From Pythium myriotylum (Eukaryota; Oomycota; Peronosporomycetes; Pythiales; Pythiaceae), in contig JALJCQ010000009.1 in the NCBI GenBank assembly GCA_023091665.1, positions 2,852,001 through 2,916,000 of the forward strand: a DNA stretch of 64,000 nt, in the 5' to 3' direction. The translations under genes were made by a program, and so were the position numbers. Positions 46,662 to 56,593 of this stretch are shown piece by piece. Under the pieces are notes generated by a model. It saw only the letters and a list, made by a program, of their open reading frames with translations, did no database searches and was not told where the DNA came from. Every line of letters starts with the position of its first letter. Within the stretch, counting starts at the first letter, position 1.

Positions 46662-49022
46662 TCAGACCCAGTCGATGCGGCGGTGGAGCGAGCTCGCGGC
46701 GAACGCCAAGATCGACGCGACGATCGACGCGTCGAGCGCCGTGGCACCGAGGCGGCGCATCAGTGCGCGCTGGAACGCGCGCTCGTGGGCGCTCGAGAGC
46801 GGCTCCACGCGCAGAAACTGGTCGTGGAGCGGGTAGAACACGGTGCGATAGTGCGCGTCCTTGTCTTGCTCGCGGTTCAAGATGAGGTGCACGAGCGTCG
46901 GGCTCAGCCGGATGGCGTGGCTGAGTGCGTGGAGCGCGCGACTGCCGATTGGGTTGTGGTGGAGGCAAAGCACGCGTAGACGACACGTTGTGAACGTCGA
47001 ACGGGCGAGGAAACGGCAGAGGTCGACGATGTCGCCGTCCGCGATTTGGTTGTCGGCGACGTTCAGACGCTCGATGCTACAAGATCCTCCGCGATAAGCA
47101 GCCACGATAGGCGCGATCGATGTGAGCTCGCAACCTTCAAGACTCAAGACCTGGAGAGCGGGACACGCCGCTAACACAGCAGTGAGCGTCTTGCTGTCGA
47201 GCGAATTGTTATCCAACTCGAGCTTGGCCAGCTTTGGAAGCGCTAGTGCCGAGAACAATGCCTCAAATATGCGAGCGGCAGAGAAATTTTCTTCTAACAC
47301 GAACATGGAGTTAAGGCGAAGTTCATTGAGCATCGATTCTGACGCGGTGGAAAGTTGTGGCGGATCCGAAGGTTTCGTTGCCGAAGACTTCACCCACAAA
47401 TAGCCGTACGCAGGCACCAGCACAGCAGTCGAACCATCTATCTCACCGGCAATGGGAACAATGATTGTCGTAGTGAGGAGAAGCTCTGGGGATGGATTCG
47501 AGTGCTGAGTGGCAAGTAGGGTCCCTTGATCCAGCTGTACCCATCGTGTCTGTACAACCTTTGCGATGGCGGACTCCGTGCCTCTAGACTTTTCTCTCCT
47601 TCTCTGTCTGTGACTTCGGATTTCTTTTCTACCCTCTCTGGTTGCACTTGATGATGATGAAGAAATGCTCACGATACTGTGCAACACTCTAGCTCTCAAC
47701 TCCTGTTGAGTAGTCAATACTTGGTGGATCACGGCGACATCTTCACGACAGATTGCGTTACTAGATAGATCGAGGGACGCAAGCTTACATCTTGAATCAT
47801 CGCACCACAAACCAAAAGCTGTCCACGCCCAAAAAACGCGCGAGTTCGCCCGCTGAGCGATACCACACAGCGATAGTCGTTGCACACTCCCCAATTCGCT
47901 GTAGTGGAGTGCGGAGAACAACGAGGCGATTTGGAATGACGATAGGGCGTTCGAGTTTAGCGACAGTTCACTGATGGACGTCGCATAGTTTGATCCCTTG
48001 GCATACCCAGACTCGCACTTTTTCTTTGAGTCGAACGACCGCCCCACGCCCAACCAGCTTCCCATCATCGCGCCGAACGGAGTGAAAAGGTTAGGCGAAG
48101 AACTCACTGCATTGTCCAGCACGAGTCGGAAAGGCGATTTTTGAGAGATTGCGCGTAATTGGTGGAGATTATCGTTCGTCAAGCAGATTCCTCCAAGATC
48201 CAACTCGACCACGTGAAAATAAAACGCTTTGCTAGTCGCATTCCCAAGTTCACGTTCACGTCCAGTACAACAATGACGAACGTCTTTCACCAGGTCCACC
48301 AGCCGCTTCACAATATCACCTCCTTGGAACTGACATCGTGCGAATCGAAGTGCAATCTGGATCACCACTGGAGACTGAGAACGAGGCGATACGGTTGAGA
48401 GCGTCTCCATCGCAATCTTGAAACTAAGTCGCATTGACTTTTCACTACCCAACAGCACATGTCGGAGCAGCGTTACGATATCTGGTGTGATGTTAATGTA
48501 CGAAAAGTCGACCATGAAACGCGGTATTCGAGTGTCGTCACGCGACGCAGGCGTCACATCGGCTTGGGTGTTCGACTGGCGGAAGCATTGGTCATCATGA
48601 TGATCCCAGTGCGCCATAAACCGACGCCAAAACGATTGATTCCGCCTCCATGCGTAGCTCCTGGTGCGCGCGAGCACACTCATCACGGTCACAGCTTCAA
48701 GCTTTTCTCGCAGAGTTCGCCAAACGATGTTGGGGTCGTGTTCTCCTTGATCAAACCATTCTTCCTCACGCATTTTGACAAGTAGCCAACGGTCATTAAG
48801 GTCATTGTTGGACCTTTCGCACTCTGCATGCTGCGCAGTTTCGAATCGCAGTTTGCCATATAAATGCCCACAGAACTTGTGGGCGAGTCGCTCGAGATCG
48901 GAGACCTCGTGGGACACAGTCTCCCCGAAGTGGTATCGCCGCGACTGGGGAAAAGAGCCTCGTCCTCGGCCTCTTCCGCGTGGTGGCGCCTTGCCATCGA
49001 CCACACGACTCGATGCTGCCAT
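46662..49022 (-). CDS. RI-type LRR protein, 786 aa
   Basis: The ATG at 49022 ('MAASSRVVDG') is chosen because an upstream start would overlap the neighbouring gene. The N-terminus is basic and Gly/Arg-rich ('PRGRGRGRG'). The middle part resembles the LRR-like family at 510-2921. LRRs of the ribonuclease-inhibitor type are seen at 'SISELSLNSNALSSFQIASL', 'LASLDLSSNAICREDVAVI', 'LAKLELDNNSLDSKTLTAVL' and 'IERLNVADNQIADGDIVDL'. A Ser-rich and basic insert lies between two LRR blocks. The C-terminus ends 'SIVASILAFAA', like the 'LALVFEFAA' endings of that family. No enzymatic domain; a scaffold role is inferred. Confidence 0.8.
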   Translation of the reverse strand: MAASSRVVDGKAPPRGRGRGRGSFPQSRRYHFGETVSHEVSDLERLAHKFCGHLYGKLRFETAQHAECERSNNDLNDRWLLVKMREEEWFDQGEHDPNIVWRTLREKLEAVTVMSVLARTRSYAWRRNQSFWRRFMAHWDHHDDQCFRQSNTQADVTPASRDDTRIPRFMVDFSYINITPDIVTLLRHVLLGSEKSMRLSFKIAMETLSTVSPRSQSPVVIQIALRFARCQFQGGDIVKRLVDLVKDVRHCCTGRERELGNATSKAFYFHVVELDLGGICLTNDNLHQLRAISQKSPFRLVLDNAVSSSPNLFTPFGAMMGSWLGVGRSFDSKKKCESGYAKGSNYATSISELSLNSNALSSFQIASLFSALHYSELGSVQRLSLCGIAQRANSRVFWAWTAFGLWCDDSRCKLASLDLSSNAICREDVAVIHQVLTTQQELRARVLHSIVSISSSSSSATREGRKEIRSHRQRRREKSRGTESAIAKVVQTRWVQLDQGTLLATQHSNPSPELLLTTTIIVPIAGEIDGSTAVLVPAYGYLWVKSSATKPSDPPQLSTASESMLNELRLNSMFVLEENFSAARIFEALFSALALPKLAKLELDNNSLDSKTLTAVLAACPALQVLSLEGCELTSIAPIVAAYRGGSCSIERLNVADNQIADGDIVDLCRFLARSTFTTCRLRVLCLHHNPIGSRALHALSHAIRLSPTLVHLILNREQDKDAHYRTVFYPLHDQFLRVEPLSSAHERAFQRALMRRLGATALDASIVASILAFAASSLHRRIDWV

Positions 49023-49204
49023 CGCAATGTGCTGTCGCAGCTTCGTTCTCAAGCAACGTCGGGAAAATCTGGTTGCGGACTGGGACCCGTCGTTCCCAGT
49101 CCGTAGTGATGACCCACCTTGAGGAGCTACGGTTGACAAGATCTTGCGAAAAGCGTCGAGAGCTTTGACACAATTACAGATTTGCAACCTAGCTGGTCTT
49201 CTAT

Positions 49205-50986
49205 CTACGCCGAGCCGCGGTGCTGGCCCCAGAGGCAGTTCTGGGTCGGATGGCAGACTTCCTTGAGGGCCTCGAGTGCTGAGCCCGTGTGGAAGGCATC
49301 CTGCAGCGGCGAGCAACTTGCATTCTTTGGAATCGCGATCTTGCGAAGCTTCTTCAGTCCGGTGAGATCGGCCACGTTTCTCACCTTGGTGTCTAGGACG
49401 CTGAGGACTTCAAGCTCGTCGAGAGCGGTAAGGTGCCACACATCGCTGACAGAGGTACCATCAAGTGTCAGCTCTTGAAGCTGCTTCATGCCGGTGAGCA
49501 CGAAAAGGTCTGACAGCGTCGTCCAGTGAACACGAAGCGTGCGAAGTTGCTTGAGAGGCCGAAGGAACGAATGGTCTTCGGGAATGGGTGTTGACTGGGT
49601 GCCCTTGCGACCAATTTCGAGCGACTCGAGCTGCGTGAACTGTGAGAGCGAGTACAACGCGATGCCGCCAATGTCTTCGAGGTACAATTGACGGAGGTTC
49701 GCGAAGCGAGTGACGAACTGATTAACATCAACGCGCGAGTATACGCGCAGATGGCTGAGCTGAGGAGCCTGCGGGTACTTGAAGTAGTCAGAGTACGACA
49801 GCACGGTGACCCCAAACGATCTCAGCTGTGGTAATGTTGGCATGCCCAACCGAAAGAGCGACGACACATCCAAAACTTCAAGGTGGGGCAGTTCACCAAG
49901 AAATTGCACCGAACAAGTGTGCGGCCGAAAGCCGTAGACGTACAACTTGCGAAGATTTTTTAGTGTCGCAATCGCGGAGAGATCAACATCGACGTCCTGC
50001 TTGATGAAGAGCTCTTCAATGGAGACTGCGTCCGCCAGAGGTGAAAGATCTGTGTACTTTTCACCCGAAAGATTCAGCACGCGCAGTTTTTTTAGAGGTC
50101 GCACTGCGTCGAGACGAATCAGAAACCTTGACCACGACAGATCGAGGTGCTCGATGTTGGTGAGTGCGCTGACAAACGCGTCTCGGTCCGAAATCCGAAT
50201 CGACTGCACGTTCGTGTCAGCAATTTCCAGGTACTGGAGCCTTTCGGCGATCGCCATCAGTGTGTCCAGTTTCACCATCGACTTGCGATTGAGCACGAGC
50301 TTCTTTAGCCTCGGGAGAGCTTTCAAGGGCTTAAGATCATTCAGGTTGCGAGTATAGCTGATGGTGAGGGATCGCAGCTTCTCCATCAGTGTGAGCGGCG
50401 CGATGCTGTCCACCGGAGTGCTGTCCAAGTTGAGCTCGAGCATCTGCGTAAACGTGTAGAGCGGTGTGACATCACCGACGGCCGTGTTCGAGAGATCCAG
50501 AAACTGCAGCGACGACGACAGTGCCTCAATGCCCGTGATGTCGTCCAGCTCGGCAACGTGCGACAAGTCCAGCGCCACGAGCTGCGGGAACGCGCGCAAC
50601 CCCGTGAGGTCGAGGAACGGCTCGTCACGCAGCAAGTACTTGTAGTGGTTGAGCCGCAGCAAGCGCAGCGCCGTGAGCTCGCCCTGCATCACCGCCACCG
50701 AGCGCATGTCCGCTGCCTCGACATGGCGGATGCTCGCGCGCGCTGTCGCATCCAGCCCGGCGACCAGCGCTCTCGCGCGCGCCTCGTCCGGCGGCAGCTT
50801 GAGCCACGTCGCGCGGTGGACGCGGTGGCGCAGCGCCGACGTGGAGGCCGCGCGGCAGCTCTGGATCGCGTGGAAGAGGTCGTCGAGCGTGAGGTACGTC
50901 GCGATCTGGCTCGTCGCGTCTTCTTGCGTGCGCAGAAGCGACAGGAACGCCGCCGACGCGCCGCTGCCGACTGGCGCCATCTCCAT
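49205..50986 (-). CDS. SDS22-type LRR protein with NCLWG C-terminus, 593 aa
   Basis: ATG at 50986. A short F-box-like N-terminus ('IATYLTLDDLFHAIQSCRAA') is followed by about 17 LRRs of the 'LDLS.T.V.DVTPLY.F..L' type. It ends 'CHPTQNCLWGQHRG', sharing the NCLWG motif with the divergent gene at 51162-52985 (175 bp apart). The two are clearly paralogues but well diverged. No signal peptide or membrane segment. Probably a cytoplasmic interaction protein; the partner is unknown. Confidence 0.85.
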   Translation of the reverse strand: MEMAPVGSGASAAFLSLLRTQEDATSQIATYLTLDDLFHAIQSCRAASTSALRHRVHRATWLKLPPDEARARALVAGLDATARASIRHVEAADMRSVAVMQGELTALRLLRLNHYKYLLRDEPFLDLTGLRAFPQLVALDLSHVAELDDITGIEALSSSLQFLDLSNTAVGDVTPLYTFTQMLELNLDSTPVDSIAPLTLMEKLRSLTISYTRNLNDLKPLKALPRLKKLVLNRKSMVKLDTLMAIAERLQYLEIADTNVQSIRISDRDAFVSALTNIEHLDLSWSRFLIRLDAVRPLKKLRVLNLSGEKYTDLSPLADAVSIEELFIKQDVDVDLSAIATLKNLRKLYVYGFRPHTCSVQFLGELPHLEVLDVSSLFRLGMPTLPQLRSFGVTVLSYSDYFKYPQAPQLSHLRVYSRVDVNQFVTRFANLRQLYLEDIGGIALYSLSQFTQLESLEIGRKGTQSTPIPEDHSFLRPLKQLRTLRVHWTTLSDLFVLTGMKQLQELTLDGTSVSDVWHLTALDELEVLSVLDTKVRNVADLTGLKKLRKIAIPKNASCSPLQDAFHTGSALEALKEVCHPTQNCLWGQHRGSA

Positions 50987-51161
50987 TTTCGGTCTGTCCA
51001 AGACCAACAGCTACGGATGCATGCGGTTATAAAGGGTTTCCCTTCGATACTCGATGCATCAGATGCAAAAATTCTGATGCAAGAGCTCCTCCGGGATAAT
51101 GACGTTGGTTTAGTGACCTCACTTCTTTTTCGAACCGGCCTTCTTTGGTGATCACACGGTG

Positions 51162-52985
51162 ATGACCGCGGCGCGAGAACGCGTCAGTTTCCCGCGCTTC
51201 CTCGAGGCTTCGGGCGATGCGCTGGACGTGCTGGCGGCCTGTCTCACGTGGGAAGACCTCTGCTGCGCGCGGTGCTCGTGTCTCGGCGCGGCCGCGTCGC
51301 GACTGAGTGCGAAGTGGCTGCGTTCGTCGCGTCTCGCACTGCCGCCACACGCGACGGCGAGCGCCGCGATCCTCGAGGCGGCAGCCGATCGCCTCCTGCA
51401 CGTCAAGAGCCTGAGAATCGCGCACATAGCTTGCATTGACTCTTCCACCATCGGCCGAGTGGCGGCGTGGCTCTCGAGTGTGGAGAGCCTCGTGATCGAT
51501 CCGACCAAGTACCAGCTCGCGAGCCGATGGACATGTGCGCCGATCGATCTCGACGTGGTAGTGAGCGTGTGTGCGAGCCTCCGCGAGCTCAACCTGTCGG
51601 GGCTACGAGAACTTGTCGACGTCGCGCCACTCGCTAAACTAGGGAAGACTTTGCGTCGACTCGATCTGTCGTCGACTGGCGTGCGAGACCTCTCCCCACT
51701 TGGCAGTCTCGGCCACCTGCAGTTCCTCAGTCTCACTCGAACGAGCGTGGGCTCGTTCGAACCACTTCGCAGTCTCTCCAACCTCGAGGAAGTTGCTATC
51801 GACGGCGACACGCGGTGGAGCTTGGCAGAACTGGCGAGCATCACGAATCTGAAGGCGCTGTCGATTCGAGATCTACAGCTCGGCGACAACATCCAAGACG
51901 AGTTCGTGACGTACGCGCATCGGCTCACGAGATTTTCGTGCCAGGGACCTCAACTATACCGACTCGTGCGACGAAACACTCCGATGCTTTGGAGTAGCTT
52001 GTGGGCCTCGATGGTTCACATCGAACACCTTGAGATCACCAGAACAGTCCTCTTCGAACAACTAGACCCGCTTGGTGCTCTGACGAAGCTTCGCAGCCTC
52101 ACACTCTCGACGATCCGTGAAAGCGATTTGACTCCGCTTGCATCGCTTCAATTGCTGGAAGAAGTGTCGCTCACGGTCGAAAAGTGTGTTGACTTGTTCC
52201 CGCTCTCAGCACTGCCACGACTCCGGCGTCTCTACTGTCACGGGGGCGATCCCGACGGGATGGAGCTGGACATCGGAACTGCCAAGTACCAGCGCACGAT
52301 CGAGCTGCCGCAGATTCAGACTCTCGACGTATCGAATCATTACCTCGGTCGACTCGCTCGACTCACACAGCTGCGAGAACTGACGGTCTATGTGTGGAGT
52401 GGGGATTCGCTGGAGATAGCCGTTGGAGAAGCACCTGGTCTACGCTCTCTCAGTGTCAGTGGCGACGTGGATCTGCGTGAAATCCATTCTCGATTCCCAC
52501 ATCTTCACACTCTGGATCTACGACAGAGTGCTCGGTTCGACGCTTGCGATCTCTCTTTGTTCGAGGATCTTGAGTCGCTCACGGTATCGGACACGACAGT
52601 TTCCGACGTGCTCCCTCATAGACCGATGCCACGATTAAGACGGTTGCAGCTGAGTGGATCCGTGTCGTCGAGTCTGCAACGACTTGAGAACACTCCGAAC
52701 CTTCAGATCCTGCACCTCGAGAAAACTGACGTCGAAGTGCTCGCGCCGCTCCAATCACTGCAGCACCTCCGTATTCTCAACGTCACCGAGACGCGCGTGC
52801 GAGACATCACTCCGCTACTGACGATCCGAAGTCTGGAGAAGGTGCTACTTCCGAAGCAAGCCCTTTGTGCGCCACTTGTGGCGGCTTTCCACGCCCAGAA
52901 GCAGTCGAGCCACCTCCGAGAAGTGTTGCATCCATCGAAAAACTGCTTGTGGGGCAATCACCACCGAGTCGGCCACACCAAGTGA
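51162..52985 (+). CDS. SDS22-type LRR protein with NCLWG C-terminus, 607 aa
   Basis: ATG at 51162, preceded by an in-frame GTG. N-terminal helical region ('DALDVLAACLTWEDLCCARC', F-box-like), then LRRs such as 'LRRLDLSSTGVRDLSPLGSL' and 'LRILNVTETRVRDITPLLTI'. It ends 'VLHPSKNCLWGNHHRVG'. All but the first 24 codons lie inside the large inverted repeat, so a second copy, missing its start, is at 58487-60238. The only coding difference noticed is Gly here versus Asp there in 'RTSVGSFEPL'. This copy is complete, so it is probably the functional and ancestral one. Confidence 0.87.
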   Translation: MTAARERVSFPRFLEASGDALDVLAACLTWEDLCCARCSCLGAAASRLSAKWLRSSRLALPPHATASAAILEAAADRLLHVKSLRIAHIACIDSSTIGRVAAWLSSVESLVIDPTKYQLASRWTCAPIDLDVVVSVCASLRELNLSGLRELVDVAPLAKLGKTLRRLDLSSTGVRDLSPLGSLGHLQFLSLTRTSVGSFEPLRSLSNLEEVAIDGDTRWSLAELASITNLKALSIRDLQLGDNIQDEFVTYAHRLTRFSCQGPQLYRLVRRNTPMLWSSLWASMVHIEHLEITRTVLFEQLDPLGALTKLRSLTLSTIRESDLTPLASLQLLEEVSLTVEKCVDLFPLSALPRLRRLYCHGGDPDGMELDIGTAKYQRTIELPQIQTLDVSNHYLGRLARLTQLRELTVYVWSGDSLEIAVGEAPGLRSLSVSGDVDLREIHSRFPHLHTLDLRQSARFDACDLSLFEDLESLTVSDTTVSDVLPHRPMPRLRRLQLSGSVSSSLQRLENTPNLQILHLEKTDVEVLAPLQSLQHLRILNVTETRVRDITPLLTIRSLEKVLLPKQALCAPLVAAFHAQKQSSHLREVLHPSKNCLWGNHHRVGHTK

Positions 52986-53185
52986 CAGCTCAGCTCTCAA
53001 CTGAGTAGAGGAGGTGGACTCGTGGCCTCGCTTACTGGACGTTTTCTGCTGTGAATGAACGAGAGCATCGTGTTCAACCGACCGCGAAGATATACGACCA
53101 CTACATTCTACACTCCAACCAAGTGTGCTGTCGTGAAAGACTGGAAGGTATATTGATGTCCAGCCTTACAATGATGGCGATGATC

Positions 53186-54878
53186 CTAACTGCTCTTCTT
53201 CTTGCAGCCCTTGCCACCAACAAGCTTGAGGCAGCTCGTGCTCGGGTAGATGGACATGATGTTGACCATAACCGACCAGCAGAGCGCAAAGGTGAGGTAG
53301 AAGATCGTGAGCATTCCCAGGATCTTGTTCTTGCCGCCCTTGGCCTTGAGCTCCTGGGTCTCTTTCTTCTGGCGCGGCAGCAGCGGAAGGAAGAGAAGGC
53401 CGCAGAGGTTGATGGCGTACATCATGATGGCCGCGTAGGTGACGTCCTTGCGGACCTCGTGCGAGTCTTCGGCAATGTCAGCGTTGGTGAGCTTGAAGTT
53501 GGCGTCGACGTTCTTGGTGATGACGCTGGCAAAGGGCGAAGAGAGGTTGGAGACGGTCGTCAAGAGACCGTAGACAGCACCTTCATTGCCCTCACCCGCG
53601 AGCTCGACGACGATGTAGGTGGAGATGATCCAACTGATGGAGGACGGGAACTGCTCGAGCAAGGGTGGGCCGAGCCAGAACCACTGGCTGCGCACAACGT
53701 CCCAGGTGGTGAGGAAGACAGCGACCGAGTCGATGGCGAGCACGGCGACGAGCGCGACCGCGTGGACGACTCGCCAGTCCCAGTTGAGACCACGCTTCAT
53801 GGTGGTGAAGAGCATGACGCCGAAGATGACGTTACCGGCAACCGAGGCGATGGCGTCGTTGATGGGGGTGACACCAGCCCAGCGCATGGCGATGGGTGTG
53901 CTCGCGGTGATGCTGAACTTCTCGAAGATTCCCGAGAAGAAGTTGTAGAAGATGACCTGGTACATGGCGCGCGACTGGAGCAGCTCCCAGAACTCGGAGA
54001 TGTAGTTCTTGAAGTTGACGCCAGGGTGCTTTTCCTCTTTGATGAAGAACCACGTGCACGGGATGACGGGGATCAACACGACGACGAGGATGGTCATGAG
54101 CTGCGGGAAGGTGAGCGAGAAGTCGAAGTCACCGCCGTACTCTTCTCCGTTGAAGAGGAATCCGACGAGGCACGAGGAGACCGTCATGAAGACCGTGCGC
54201 ACGAGGTAGATGGTCGTCTGCGTGGTACCACGCACGGCTTCTGGCTCACGTTGCGCAAGTTCGACGACGACACCATCAGCAGCGACATCTGCGCCAACGT
54301 AGCCAACGGCTGCGAGCATCATCATGATGATGAGCTTGCCGCCCTGGTCCGGAGCGTCCAGGTTGATCTTTTTCCAGTCCTCTTCCGTGTAGAGCGACGG
54401 CTTCTTGTTGATGAGCGAGCGGTCGAGGTAGTAGGGCTTGCCGACCTTGGACACAGCCATGATAAGCAGCATGACGAAGCAGACCGACCAGCCGATGAGC
54501 ATGAAGGGACGGCGACGGAATCCGAAGATTGGGGAAGCAGTCGGAGAGGATGCCGTAGACAAACTTGAAGGACCATGGTAGCGTGAGCAGCACGCTGGCC
54601 GACAGGATCTGGGTGCCTTCCATGTTGAGGTACTGGCTGAGCACAGGGTAGACGGTGGAGGGCAGTGTTCCGTAGACCATGCCGACGCCGACGTACTGTG
54701 CCAAGATGCCGATGTAGTCCTTGCTCCAGAGGTCAGCACGCCCGCCAGATCGGAGAGCGCCACCCTCGATGTCGTTGACGGGGGTTTTGGCGTCGATGTA
54801 TCCGTCTTCGGCTTTCTTGGCGCTTGAGGAGACGTACGAGACGCGCTCGACGAGGTCATGGGTCTGGGCCGCCACCAT
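53186..54878 (-). pseudogene. Folate-biopterin transporter (FBT/BT1), left copy, 1-nt frameshift
   Basis: ATG at 54878 ('MVAAQTHDLVERVSYVSS'). It aligns along its whole length with the intact FBT at 61887-63581 (564 aa). FBT/BT1 proteins are MFS-type carriers with about 12 membrane spans for folates, pterins and related compounds. Conserved pieces: 'NLWSKDYIGILIQYVGVGMV' region, 'LPWSFKFVYGILSDCFP', 'AAVGYVGADVAADGVVVELA', 'ETQELKAKGGKNK'. At about 54530 an extra base turns 'SDCFPIFGFRRRPF' into 'SDCFPNLRIPSPS', and the correct frame continues one register over to 53186. Without it the protein would be 563 aa. The right copy has the same lesion. It may be a real shared pseudogene mutation or an error next to a CCCC run copied in assembly. 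Confidence 0.85.
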
Positions 54879-55188
54879 TGCTCGTGGTTCTCTTGGGCTC
54901 GAGGGCGGGAGAAACGAGGTGGAGAGCGAAGGTGAGGCTTGTGGGGTGGGCCGCAGATTGGGAAATGACACAACAGTGAGCGTGTGAGAGAGCGAGTGAT
55001 TCGCGACCCAAGTCGTGGTTCGGGCCTCCAGTACTTCTCGTGCTGGGCTCCAGCCGAGTTTGACTGTGGTGGGCCTCGTGAAGTCTGCGGAATGGAAGGT
55101 CCAGAGCGGCAATCCCGCGACTCAAGAACGCCGAGTGGTCGAGTTCTGACTCGGGGCGAGTGTATCAGACACGGCACGTCACCATTGT

Positions 55189-55228
<40 letters not shown>
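55189..55228. repeat. Poly-G tract of about 40 nt
   Basis: Uninterrupted G run in the FBT upstream region on the left arm. The mirror position on the right arm (56269-56283) is only about 15 C, the main difference between the arms. It could form quadruplexes, and the length may be unreliable. Confidence 0.9.
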
Positions 55229-55399
55229 CTAGTCTGCACTTTGCTGTTCAAAGTGGTCGGCGACTGAATCAATCGTGGGGACACGTCGATTCGCTCAGAG
55301 GTTGCTCGGAATGGATTTGATCATCCACTTTCATTGTGGGTAATTGAGACGGGCAAAGATCGAGTCTCTGGACGCCTGTCGGTGCATGTTCCCGCGATG

Positions 55400-56096
55400 G
55401 CGACTTGGATCGAGCGGACACTCGAAGTCTCTGAGTGTCCGCTCGAGTTTGCTATCCAACACACAGCCGTACGTAGCCGGTGCGCGGACGGTAGTTGAGT
55501 CTTTGGCTTGATCGGAGTTTGGTCCAGATGAGCAGAACCTGCCCAGGTAAATCTGGTGGAATGGGAGGCTTGGTTTTATGCGCAGATATCAAAATCGTGG
55601 TCTGATTATCCTGTTGTGCCCTTGACTGGCTTCTTTCTCAAGTATCTGCCTCCTTGTGAGAATTCGTTTCGTTGTTATTGTAAGACCAAAGAGTTTTCGA
55701 ACGGGCGGTTTCGGAGCAAAAAATAACTAAGAAAGAGGAAGAAGTGCGTGAAAAGATTTTAGTTGTGTAATACTGACGTCGAAGTAATGGTCTGATTAAC
55801 GAAAGTGTAAGATTGATGTCATCTCGGGCTGTGCTACTGGCTGATTTCTATCTCCAAACAGCCACCAGCTCACTAGACGACACGTACACAGAGTCTCAAA
55901 TAGTCGAAGGAATTGGCTGTGAGAAATAGCCGATCAGCAACTCACAAGTTGGCTGTCAATGCTATAGGGAGCGATGGAGAAGCTACACTTTGCAAATTGC
56001 TACACACAGCTGAACGTATCTGTGCTCGTTGATGTCAGTTGCCATGATGAGTACGAGACGACGCTAAATCGACTAATCATGTCACCGAGTCTCACT
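55400..56096. other. Unique spacer of inverted repeat B
   Basis: About 0.7 kb between the two arms, AT-richer than the arms, with no convincing gene. Close to the left boundary it carries a perfect 13-bp hairpin (55411-55423 pairing with 55433-55445). Confidence 0.7.
55411..55445. repeat. 13-bp perfect stem hairpin at the repeat boundary
   Basis: 'cgagcggacactc' and its reverse complement, separated by 9 nt, 12 bp inside the spacer from the left arm boundary. It could have helped a fold-back or template-switch event. Confidence 0.7.
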
Positions 56097-56593
56097 CATC
56101 GCGGGAACATGCACCGACAGGCGTCCAGAGACTCGATCTTTGCCCGTCTCAATTACCCACAATGAAAGTGGATGATCAAATCCATTCCGAGCAACCTCTG
56201 AGCGAATCGACGTGTCCCCCACGATTGATTCAGTCGCCGACCACTTTGAACAGCAAAGTGCAGACTAGCCCCCCCCCCCCCCCACAATGGTGACGTGCCG
56301 TGTCTGATACACTCGCCCCGAGTCAGAACTCGACCACTCGGCGTTCTTGAGTCGCGGGATTGCCGCTCTGGACCTTCCATTCCGCAGACTTCACGAGGCC
56401 CACCACAGTCAAACTCGGCTGGAGCCCAGCACGAGAAGTACTGGAGGCCCGAACCACGACTTGGGTCGCGAATCACTCGCTCTCTCACACGCTCACTGTT
56501 GTGTCATTTCCCAATCTGCGGCCCACCCCACAAGCCTCACCTTCGCTCTCCACCTCGTTTCTCCCGCCCTCGAGCCCAAGAGAACCACGAGCA

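Larger units (their letters stand above)
51234..55399. repeat. Inverted repeat B, left arm (about 4.17 kb)
   Basis: Reverse complement of 56097-60238; paired coordinates sum to 111472 outside the G-tract and shift by about 25 inside it. The arms contain an LRR gene and an FBT gene each. Only one substitution was noticed in coding parts, plus the homopolymer length difference. Confidence 0.93.

Noticed and set aside
53051..54568. 505-codon open frame antisense to the FBT gene (and its mirror at 56904-58421)
   Set aside because: It mirrors a well-supported membrane transporter, has a shadow-like D/E/V/R-rich composition and no recognisable domain.
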